A stretch of 64,000 bases of DNA. Origin: Fen-183 sp036504335. GTDB taxonomy: Bacteria > Acidobacteriota > Thermoanaerobaculia > UBA5066. Under the pieces are notes generated by a model that saw only the letters and a list, made by a program, of their open reading frames with translations, ran no database searches and was not told where the DNA came from. The translations under genes were made by a program, and so were the position numbers. Location of the stretch: the NCBI GenBank assembly GCA_036504335.1, contig DASXVJ010000020.1:1-64000 (forward strand), written 5' to 3'. Of this stretch, positions 57,361 through 64,000 are shown piece by piece (position 1 is the first letter of the stretch; each line of letters opens with the position of its first letter).

Positions 57361-58488
57361 TCAGAGCGCGGCGGGCGCGGCGGGCGCCGGCTTGGCGGCG
57401 GCTTTCGTGCGCTTGTCGAGAAGGCCCCGGAACTGGTCCTTGTCGAGCGCCTTCTCGAAGGCTTCTTCCGACTCCACGGTCCCCGCGACGACGAGGTCGG
57501 CGAGGCTCTGGTCCATCCCGATCATCCCCGCGTTGCGGCCGGTCTGGATGAGCGTCGAGATCATCGCGGTCTTGCCTTCGCGGATGTTGTTCGAGAGCGC
57601 GGACGAGCCGCGGAGCACCTCGAACGCGGCGGCGCGCCCGCCGCCTTTCTTCTTGAGGAGCACCTGCGCGACGACGCCCTTCAGGACCTCGGCCAGAACC
57701 GTGCGCACCTGCTCCTGCTCCTCGGCCGGGAAGCTGTCGATGAGGCGGTCGACCGCCTTCGCGGCGGAGTTCGTGTGGAGGGTTCCGAAGACGAGGAGGC
57801 CGGTCTCGGCGGCCTGCAGCGCCATCGACATCGTCTCGAGGTCGCGCAGCTCGCCGACGAGGACGACGTCGGGGTCCTCGCGCAGCGCCGCCTTGAGGGC
57901 GCCCGAGAACGTCGGCGTGTCGAAGCCGAGCTCGCGGTGCGAGATGACGGACCTCGAGGGCCGGTGGATGAACTCGACGGGGTCCTCGATCGTGATGATG
58001 TGGGCGGCGCGCGTCCGGTTGATCCAGTCGAGGAGCGCCGCGAGCGTCGTGGACTTGCCCGAGCCCGTCGGGCCGGTCACGAGGACGAGGCCGCGCGTGA
58101 TGCGGGCGACGTTCGCGACGAGCGCCGGGAGGCCGAGCTCCTCGATCGCGAGGACGCGCGGCGGAATCATGCGCAGGACGGCCCCCGAGCCGTGCTCCTG
58201 CCGGAAGAGGTTCACGCGAAAGCGCGCGATCTCTCCCATCGCGTACGCGAAGTCCGTGTCGCCGGTCGCGCGCCACTCGCGCAGCGGCTTCTCGGGGGCG
58301 ATCGGCACGAGCAGGCTCTCGAACTCCTCCTCGGTGAGCGTGCGCCACTTGAGGCGCTCGAGGTCGCCGTCCACGCGGACCATGGGCGGCGAGCCGACGG
58401 CGAGGTGGAGGTCCGACGCCTTCTTGTCGACCATGATCCGGAGGAGCTTGTCGACGCGATTGACGCCCGCGTGGACGGAGGAGTTCAT
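57361..58488 (-). CDS. pilT: PilT/PilU-type pilus retraction ATPase
   Basis: 375 residues, full-length for PilT. Residues 1-100 form the N-terminal PAS-like domain (KASDLHLAVGSPPMVRVDGDL). Walker A GPTGSGKST with Lys145, Asp box VGELRDLETM, Walker B region and His box FGTLHTNSAAKAVDRLIDSFP. A retraction-type C-terminus (GMIGMDQSLADLV) follows. The Ala/Pro/Lys-rich tail is not part of the core. Overlaps the HEAT-PilT gene by 4 nt, so the two ATPases are made together and may form hetero- or alternative rings. Confidence 0.95.
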   Translation of the reverse strand: MNSSVHAGVNRVDKLLRIMVDKKASDLHLAVGSPPMVRVDGDLERLKWRTLTEEEFESLLVPIAPEKPLREWRATGDTDFAYAMGEIARFRVNLFRQEHGSGAVLRMIPPRVLAIEELGLPALVANVARITRGLVLVTGPTGSGKSTTLAALLDWINRTRAAHIITIEDPVEFIHRPSRSVISHRELGFDTPTFSGALKAALREDPDVVLVGELRDLETMSMALQAAETGLLVFGTLHTNSAAKAVDRLIDSFPAEEQEQVRTVLAEVLKGVVAQVLLKKKGGGRAAAFEVLRGSSALSNNIREGKTAMISTLIQTGRNAGMIGMDQSLADLVVAGTVESEEAFEKALDKDQFRGLLDKRTKAAAKPAPAAPAAL

Positions 58489-61007
58489 TCGAGCGCCTGC
58501 CTTTCCTCGGCGAGGAGCTTCTCGAACGGCTCCTTCTTGACGGCCTTCTCCATCGCGAGCTCCGGGTCCACCTTGCCCTCTTCGCACAGCTTCATGAGGG
58601 ACTGGTCCATCGTGCACATGCCGACGAGCTGGCCCGTCTGGAGCGCGGACGGGATCTGGTGGGTCTTGCCCTCGCGGATGAGCGCGGCGACGGCGGGGGT
58701 CGTGCGCAGGATCTCGAACGCGGCCACGCGCCCGGCGAAGCCGCGCCGCGGCAGGAGCGCCTGCGAGATCACGGCCTTCAGCGAGTCCGCGAGCATGACG
58801 CGGATCTGGCCCTGCTGCCCCGGGGGGAACGAGCTGATGACGCGGTCGACGGTCGAGGGCGCGTTCGTCGTGTGGAGGGTCCCGAGAACGAGGTGGCCCG
58901 TCTCGGAGGCCGTGATCGCGAGAGAGATCGTCTCGAGGTCGCGCATCTCTCCCACGAGGATGACGTCGGGGTCCTCGCGCAGGGCGGCTTTGAGGGCGCG
59001 CGCGAAGGAGGCCGTCTGGTGCGGCACCTGCCGCTGGTTCACGAGCGCTTCCTTGTTCAGGTGCACGAACTCGACGGGGTCCTCGACCGTGATGATGTGG
59101 CACGGCCGCGTCTCGTTGATCCGGTCGATGAGGGCCGCGAGCGTCGTCGACTTCCCGCAGCCCGACGGCCCCGTCACGAGCACGAGCCCCTGCGTGAGCT
59201 TCAGGATGTCCGCCACGGTCGGGCCCGGAAGGCCGATCTCCTCGATCGTCGGGACCGTCTTCGGGACGACGCGGAAGCACGCGTCGAATCCCCCGCGCTG
59301 CGAGAAGAAGTTCGCGCGGAAGCGGCCGAGGCCGGGGAGCTTGAGGCAGACGTCGATCTGCCGCTCCTTCTCGAGGCGCTTCCAGTCGTCCTCCGGCAGG
59401 ACCTCGCGGATGAGCTGCGAAGCGCGGGCGCGCGTCATGACCGGGGCGTCGACCGGCTCGAGGACGCCCTGCTGGCGGCGGTGCGGGACGAAGCCGGTCG
59501 CGAGATGGAGGTCCGAGGCGCCGCGCTTGACGGTGTCCGCGAGGTACTCGACGAGGCGCGCCGAGTCGTTCCCGGCGAGCTCGACCGTCTGGACCTCGGC
59601 CTCGACCTCGGGCAGCGCGTCCCGCGCCTCGGTCCCCTTGAGGATGCCGACCGTCCGGCGGGCCTTCTCGCGCACCTTGCCGTCGAGGGCGGGCATCTGG
59701 GCCACGCGCGCGCAGATCCCCGCGATCTGGGTCTGCATCTTCTCGTCCGACGCGAGCTTCGCCATCGCGTCGAGGATCTCCATCTGGACGTCGGGCTGCG
59801 TGACGGCGGCCTTGAACGCGTCGAGAAGCGGCTGGGCGGCGCGCGGGTCGCCGAGGTCGCCGAGCGCGGAGACGGCCGGAATCGCGAGCTCGGGGTCGCG
59901 CAGGGCGCCGAGGACGCGCGTGAGGACGGCGTCGTCGCCCTTGCCGAGGCGGCCGAGCGTCTCGAGGGCGCGGGTCTTGACCCAGATGTCCTTGTCGTCG
60001 AGAAGGGAGATCCAGACCGGCAGCGCCTTGGCGTCGGCCAGGGCGAGCGTCATCTCCGAGGCCGCCTTCGCGAAGGCGGGGTCGGGGTCGCGCGTGAGCA
60101 CGAGGAGCGCGTTCACGAAGCCCGGCAGCCCGTCGCGCGCCGTCTCGACGGCCCGGTCGCGCACCCAGACGTAGGAGCCGCGGAAGTGCTCGAGGATCCG
60201 CCGCGCGAGGAGGTCCGGCGCGTAGGGGAGGAGGAGGCCGACCGTGCCGTTCCTCACGAGCGAGTTGCCGTCGGCGAGCAGCGGGACGATCTCGGGCGTG
60301 TGGTCCTGCTTCGCCGCCGCGAGGAGCTTCTTGAGCGCCCCGAACGACGCCTCCATGACGCGCCCGCCGCCCGTGCGCGCCATCTGCAGCACGTCCGGGA
60401 AGTAGCTCTCGTTCGGGTTCTTCTCGAGAACCGCGAGCGCGGAGTAGCGGATCTCCTCGTTCTCGTCCTGCAGGAGCGGCACCGCGAGGCTGGCCGCGAC
60501 GTCGGCGCTTCCCTCGAAGTTCATCTCGCTGACGGCCTTCAGGGCGCGCGCGCGCACCGTGGGGTTCGAAGCGGTCAGGACGCGCCGCGCGATGTCGAAC
60601 GCGACCTGCGCCGGCAGCTCGCGCGCGAGCTCGAGCGCCGCGAGGCGGGCGAAATCATCGCCGCGCGAGGCGACTTCCTGGAGAAAGGGCCCGAGCTGGG
60701 GGCCCGCGAGCTCCTTCAGGAAGCGCATCACGGCCCGGCGCACGGCCTCCGAGCGCGTCTTCAGGTGCGGGACGAGCGCCTCGAGGCCTGCGCGGTCGTG
60801 GCGGCGCTTCAGGATCGCGAGGCCGGCCGCGCGGATCTCGGGCACGGAGTCGACGGCCGTCCACGCGACCCACTCGACGTCGGGCTTCGGGAGCGCCTGA
60901 AACTTCTCGAGCAGGTCCTTCTTCTGGTCCTCGCTCGACCACTTGTGCTCGCGCAGCGCCACGATGAACGCCGGTTCCGACCGAAGCCCGCGCAGCTTTT
61001 CTAGCAC
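58485..61007 (-). CDS. HEAT-repeat protein fused to a PilT-like ATPase
   Basis: 840 residues from GTG. Residues 1-455 are helical HEAT/Armadillo repeats (VPEIRAAGLAILKRR, EAVRRAVMRFLKEL, PTVRARALKAVSEM, EEIRYSALAVLEKN, IWVKTRALETLGRL, AIPAVSALGDLGDPRAAQPLLDAFKAA). From about 485 a complete PilT follows: DTVKRGASDLHLATGF, Walker A GPSGCGKST (Lys619), VGEMRDLETI, LGTLHTTNAPSTVDRVISSFPPGQQ and QTGQLVGMCTMDQSLM. Normal PilT is about 350-370 residues. HEAT scaffolds bind proteins or lipids, so this ATPase may be tethered to a partner at the pilus base. Frame is continuous with uniform codon use, so it is a real fusion. Confidence 0.88.
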   Translation of the reverse strand: MLEKLRGLRSEPAFIVALREHKWSSEDQKKDLLEKFQALPKPDVEWVAWTAVDSVPEIRAAGLAILKRRHDRAGLEALVPHLKTRSEAVRRAVMRFLKELAGPQLGPFLQEVASRGDDFARLAALELARELPAQVAFDIARRVLTASNPTVRARALKAVSEMNFEGSADVAASLAVPLLQDENEEIRYSALAVLEKNPNESYFPDVLQMARTGGGRVMEASFGALKKLLAAAKQDHTPEIVPLLADGNSLVRNGTVGLLLPYAPDLLARRILEHFRGSYVWVRDRAVETARDGLPGFVNALLVLTRDPDPAFAKAASEMTLALADAKALPVWISLLDDKDIWVKTRALETLGRLGKGDDAVLTRVLGALRDPELAIPAVSALGDLGDPRAAQPLLDAFKAAVTQPDVQMEILDAMAKLASDEKMQTQIAGICARVAQMPALDGKVREKARRTVGILKGTEARDALPEVEAEVQTVELAGNDSARLVEYLADTVKRGASDLHLATGFVPHRRQQGVLEPVDAPVMTRARASQLIREVLPEDDWKRLEKERQIDVCLKLPGLGRFRANFFSQRGGFDACFRVVPKTVPTIEEIGLPGPTVADILKLTQGLVLVTGPSGCGKSTTLAALIDRINETRPCHIITVEDPVEFVHLNKEALVNQRQVPHQTASFARALKAALREDPDVILVGEMRDLETISLAITASETGHLVLGTLHTTNAPSTVDRVISSFPPGQQGQIRVMLADSLKAVISQALLPRRGFAGRVAAFEILRTTPAVAALIREGKTHQIPSALQTGQLVGMCTMDQSLMKLCEEGKVDPELAMEKAVKKEPFEKLLAEERQALE

Positions 61008-61240
61008 GTCGTCCCGGGCTCCATCGTGCCGCTATCGTAGCCGACCGCCCCCGGCGGCCGCCGACCGCCGGCGCCGCCCCGCCCCGGCGGCCCTTCCGGT
61101 GTTACGAAAAGTGTCACCTGACAGGACGCCGACGCTGCGGCCGGCGCGCGCAGCCCGTCGAGAAGGGCCTTGTGCGACAATGAGTTGCGATCCTTGGTCA
61201 GGCCCCGGCACGAACCTCGCGTAGAAGGGAGCGGGAAACC
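61008..61240. other. 233-bp divergent intergenic region, regulatory
   Basis: Separates the PilT-type operon (leftward) from the pseudopilin operon (rightward). I see no gene in it. It holds a TACGAT hexamer on the minus strand about 25-30 nt before the GTG at 61007, a sequence gttacgaaaagtgtcacctgac, and a sigma-54-like site at 61207-61220. Confidence 0.5.
61207..61220 (+). promoter_or_regulatory. Sigma-54-like promoter of the pseudopilin operon
   Basis: GGCACGAACCTCGC: GG-N10-GC spacing exactly as in sigma-54 promoters and the same GGCACG -24 element as the pilin promoters; the -12 is TCGC instead of TTGC. Lies 34 nt before the ATG at 61241. Confidence 0.42.
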
Positions 61241-62005
61241 ATGACGATGAGCCTTCCGGAACCCTGCCGCCGCCCCGTGAACGGCCCCTCCGCCTCCCGC
61301 GGAAGGAGCGGCTTCTCGCTCGTCGAGCTCCTCGTCGTGATCTTCATCCTCGCGATCGTCTTCATCATCGGGGGGGGCGGGATCGCCCGCGCGTGGAAGG
61401 GGCAGAAATTCCAGAGCGCCTCGACGGACGTCAAGGTTCTGATGCAGCGCGCGCTGCCCGAGATGCAGCGCCGCAACATGGTCACGTTCGTCCAGGTCGG
61501 GCCGCTCGTGAACACCGCGTCGGTGCGCTACCTCCCGATCCGGCTGATCGGCGACGCGAACGGCAACGGGACGATGGACGCCGCCGCGAACCCGGCCACG
61601 GTTGCATCCCCGGACCTCCTGCTCGACGAGTACGACATCGTCGTGACCGGCAAGACGGGCGTCAAAGGCGTCACGGGCGTCTCGCAGGAATTCTGCCTGT
61701 CCACCGGGGACATCACGCAGATCCAGTCGGTCCGCTGGTCGAACAACTCCACCGACTGGACGGTCGGCCGCGCGATCATGTGCGACTTCCAGGGACGGGC
61801 CATCGACGTCACGACGGGGCGCCAGATCGCCGGCGAGGCGACGCTCGTCCTCGCGCACGTGGACGTCGTGAACCGGTCCTACATGCCGGCGACGCGCTAC
61901 GTCCTGAGCATCAACCCCGTGTGGAGCGTGCGCGTCCGCAAACAGACGACGACGGGCAACCCGACGGACCCCATGGCCGTCTGGGTGGACCAGCAGGGGG
62001 GATGA
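61241..62005 (+). CDS. Pseudopilin (GspH/FimT-like)
   Basis: 254 residues, leader of 24 (MTMSLPEPCRRPVNGPSASRGRSG) then FSLVELLVVIFILAIVFIIGGGG with Glu5. The methylation and cleavage site G|FSLVE is canonical. The remainder (VLMQRALPEMQRRNMVTFVQV) is a GspH/FimT-like beta-rich head of about 200 residues. First gene of an operon of four minor pilins. GGGAG precedes the ATG. Confidence 0.85.
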   Translation: MTMSLPEPCRRPVNGPSASRGRSGFSLVELLVVIFILAIVFIIGGGGIARAWKGQKFQSASTDVKVLMQRALPEMQRRNMVTFVQVGPLVNTASVRYLPIRLIGDANGNGTMDAAANPATVASPDLLLDEYDIVVTGKTGVKGVTGVSQEFCLSTGDITQIQSVRWSNNSTDWTVGRAIMCDFQGRAIDVTTGRQIAGEATLVLAHVDVVNRSYMPATRYVLSINPVWSVRVRKQTTTGNPTDPMAVWVDQQGG

Positions 62006-62006
62006 G

Positions 62007-62585
62007 ATGAAGCGGACGACGCGCGGGTCGAGCTTCATCGAGGTCCTGCTCGCGATGACGATCATGGCGCTCGTCCTCGTCGGGATCCTCCAGATGTTCT
62101 CCGTCTCGCTCATCATCAACAAGGGCTCGGCCGCGCGCACGCAGATGCTCTTCAAGTGCCAGCAGGTCGTCGAGAACGTCCGGCTCTTCTACCACCTCAC
62201 GCGGCAGGGCTCCACGACGCCGCCGGCCATCACGGAGAGCGGGCACGTGGGCGGCACGGCGATGACGATTCCCGGGGCGCTTCCGGACGTGCTCGGCGAC
62301 GTCTCGAAGTCGTTCCTGCCTTACAACCAGGCCGAGTCGGCCGCGACCTGGGGCTACTGGGGGCCGGCCGGCGCGAACGTCATGGAGCAGGAGAACGGCC
62401 CGTACAAGATCTCGTACACGATCCGACGGGACGGGCCGCCGAATCCCTGTGGACCAAGCGGCTGCCAGAACATGTGGGTCATCACCGTCTCGGCGACGCC
62501 GACGGACGTCGCGACGGCGACCCGGTACTTCGGCGTCGACCTCAAGAGCGGCAAGAGAGTGGACTATGTGGCGCAGTTCCCATAA
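62007..62585 (+). CDS. Minor pilin (PilV/GspI-like)
   Basis: 192 residues starting one base after the previous stop. Leader MKRTTRGS then SFIEVLLAMTIMALVLVGILQMF, so the residue after the cleavage position is Ser rather than Phe and the -1 residue is Ser, or cleavage occurs after Gly7; this is looser than other pilins here. Cys pair in NPCGPSGCQN near the C-terminal third. Overlaps the next gene by 20 nt. Confidence 0.82.
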   Translation: MKRTTRGSSFIEVLLAMTIMALVLVGILQMFSVSLIINKGSAARTQMLFKCQQVVENVRLFYHLTRQGSTTPPAITESGHVGGTAMTIPGALPDVLGDVSKSFLPYNQAESAATWGYWGPAGANVMEQENGPYKISYTIRRDGPPNPCGPSGCQNMWVITVSATPTDVATATRYFGVDLKSGKRVDYVAQFP

Positions 62586-63879
62586 TCGCCGCGGCTTCAC
62601 GCTCATCGAGGCGATGGTGTCGCTGCTGCTCCTCGTCATCGTCCTGACGGTCGCGATGACGATGCTTTTCCAGATGCGCGCCTTCGCGGAACGCCAGCAG
62701 TTCTTCATGCTGCCGAGGCAGGCTGCGCGCCGCGCCACCGAATATCTCTCGTACTACGTCGCGAGCGCGTCGGACGTCAACGACGTCCAGAACAACCCGA
62801 ACGCCCTGATCACGTATTACAACCTGAACGGCAGCGTCCTCCAGGCGTCCTACGACAACCTCACGGGGGCCGAGCCGGGCAACGCGGTCACGACGCCGAA
62901 CGTCACGACGAAGTTCGGGGACATCGGGACGGACGTCATCACGCTCGTCGCGCCCATCAACCCGGCGAAGTACCGGGTCTCCGCGCCCTTCCCCGGGTTT
63001 TCCGCCGGCGCCAAGAGCATCCGCGTCAATTTCCGCGTGGGTTGCGGAGGGCCCGCCGGGACCGACGACGTGACGAACATGGCCCAGTTCAAGGCGGCGA
63101 CGGGCTTCGACGGCGCGAACAGCGCCCTTCTCATGTTCGAGGACACGAACGGGGAGTGGTCGTATTTCCAGATCCCCGCCGCCGGCTACATTTCTTCGAA
63201 CTGCGCCGACGTGACGACCTACAGGAACATCCTGGTCCAGGCGGTCATCCAGTCCGCCACGCTGCCCGCCCCGCCGAACGGCGGCGTGGCGGCGTTCTCG
63301 GATCCCGTCTCTCTCGTCACGGGCCTCCAGTTCATCTCGTTCCGCGTGCGGACCGACCCGGTCGACAACCTCCCGAAGCTTCAGCAGAAGATCGGCCTCT
63401 TCAACCCGAACACGGACAACCCGGGGGTCGAGTTCGTGAACGTCATGGAGAACGTCGAGGACCTGCAGGTGGCATACGTGTACGCGAACGGCGACATCTG
63501 GAACAACACCGCGGGCCAGACGATCAGCCAGGCGAACGCCGGCGCGCGCTGCAACGTCGCGGCCTGCGACAACCGCGTCCCCCCGCAGGCCGGGCCGGGC
63601 GCCGTCACGCAGGAGGCGCTCGACGTCACGGGCGTCATCGGCCTCAGGTTCTCGATCACGGCCCGCTCGCCGCGGATCTCGATCGGGGCCCGCCAGCTCA
63701 CGAACGTGAACGTCACCGACGTGCTCACGACGACGACGAGCCAGCACTTCCGGCCCGCGTCCGAGAACCACCCGGTCACGATGGACACGCTGGCCCCCCT
63801 GCGGCCGCTCTACGACCTCTTCGACCACTATCGCGCCACGTCCACGATGCTTCTCCGCAACCGGACGCTCGGGAGCTGA
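62566..63879 (+). CDS. Minor pilin (PilW-like)
   Basis: 437 residues; ATG lies 20 nt inside the previous gene. Leader MWRSSHNRRG then FTLIEAMVSLLLLVIVLTVAMTML, with canonical Glu5. PilW-type length and a large beta-rich head with TGLQFISFRVRTD and DVTGVIGLRFSITARSPRISIG, typical of PilW. Cysteines at four positions may form disulfides. PilW is a priming minor pilin of type IV pili. Followed by a PilX-like gene two bases later. Confidence 0.85.
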   Translation: MWRSSHNRRGFTLIEAMVSLLLLVIVLTVAMTMLFQMRAFAERQQFFMLPRQAARRATEYLSYYVASASDVNDVQNNPNALITYYNLNGSVLQASYDNLTGAEPGNAVTTPNVTTKFGDIGTDVITLVAPINPAKYRVSAPFPGFSAGAKSIRVNFRVGCGGPAGTDDVTNMAQFKAATGFDGANSALLMFEDTNGEWSYFQIPAAGYISSNCADVTTYRNILVQAVIQSATLPAPPNGGVAAFSDPVSLVTGLQFISFRVRTDPVDNLPKLQQKIGLFNPNTDNPGVEFVNVMENVEDLQVAYVYANGDIWNNTAGQTISQANAGARCNVAACDNRVPPQAGPGAVTQEALDVTGVIGLRFSITARSPRISIGARQLTNVNVTDVLTTTTSQHFRPASENHPVTMDTLAPLRPLYDLFDHYRATSTMLLRNRTLGS

Positions 63880-63881
63880 CG

Positions 63882-64000
63882 ATGAAGGAACGGGGCAGCG
63901 CGCTCGTCTCCGTGATCCTGGTGCTCCTCGTCCTGACGATCGTGGGCGTCGGGATCGCGTACTTCACGTCGATGGAGGACCGGCTCTCCGGCAACACGCG
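63882..64000 (+). CDS. PilX-like minor pilin assembly protein, N-terminus only
   Basis: ATG at 63882; 39 residues visible: MKERGSALVSVILVLLVLT, then IVGVGIAYFTSMEDRLSGNT. RGSALV...L followed by the helix is the PilX N-terminal signature (PilX_N), which has a Gly-Ser-Ala cleavage region without Glu5. Runs off the right edge. It completes the order FimT/GspH, PilV, PilW, PilX seen in many type IV pilus operons. Confidence 0.75.
   Translation, partial: MKERGSALVSVILVLLVLTIVGVGIAYFTSMEDRLSGNT

Noticed and set aside
61080..61150. Possible inverted repeat gttacgaaaagtgtcac as an operator
   Set aside because: Only a few bases match on each side and there is no second copy. Not enough to call.

Overview
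This window is a GC-rich (roughly 70%) stretch of bacterial chromosome with very tight gene packing. I count 53 protein genes, two of them cut by the window edges. I see no rRNA, tRNA, CRISPR array, transposase or phage gene. A Gram-negative envelope is shown by an Oar-type TonB-dependent receptor, an energy-transducing TonB, a beta-barrel protein and type IV pilus genes. With 2-oxoacid:acceptor oxidoreductase, a MamK-like actin and repeated YfhO-type membrane proteins, this suggests Acidobacteriota (perhaps a Thermoanaerobaculia-like lineage). That placement is inference.

Layout. 1-8.8 kb: lipid-linked sugar glycosylation genes (an STT3/PglB-like oligosaccharyltransferase, a GT39-type transferase, a GT2-methyltransferase fusion and two YfhO-like proteins). 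8.8-17.3 kb: hydrolases and thiol/redox genes, including two apparent selenoproteins, an ArsC-like protein and a DedA-rhodanese fusion. In each, an in-frame UGA replaces a redox Cys and is followed by a SECIS-like hairpin. 17.5-28.3 kb: arginine decarboxylase, COG0523 GTPase, lipid/redox enzymes, a proline iminopeptidase-like hydrolase, RidA, phosphatidylserine decarboxylase and a polar amino acid ABC importer whose binding protein and permease are fused. 28.4-31.9 kb: a three-gene unit of cell-wall amidase, MamK-like actin and SPOR-domain membrane protein. 31.9-41.1 kb: 2-oxoacid:ferredoxin oxidoreductase, VIT-type metal transporter, SDR, dipeptidase, MFS exporter, TonB and RluA-like synthase. 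41.2-50.8 kb: Oar-like receptor, Ser/Thr kinase, GNAT, P-II plus Amt, 4-alpha-glucanotransferase and an ATP-grasp protein. 50.8-64 kb: two pilins, a third YfhO-like protein, prepilin peptidase, PilS-like histidine kinase, two PilT-type ATPases (one fused to a long HEAT-repeat domain) and a pseudopilin operon running off the right edge.

Three window-wide patterns stand out. (1) Seven AT-rich inverted-repeat pairs, with arms close to GAAGATTTCTTnGAAGGTG, always occur in the same F...R order between 5.7 and 41.1 kb. Four lie inside reading frames, two of these with long polypyrimidine tracts, and one supplies a stop codon. They look like a dispersed miniature element, or a paired recognition site, that I cannot name. 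(2) Many genes carry TAnnnT hexamers only 5-10 nt before the start codon, implying leaderless mRNAs. (3) Pilus genes are preceded by GGCACG-type sites resembling sigma-54 promoters. Same-strand neighbours commonly overlap by GTGA/ATGA, and three convergent pairs share one CTAG for both stop codons.
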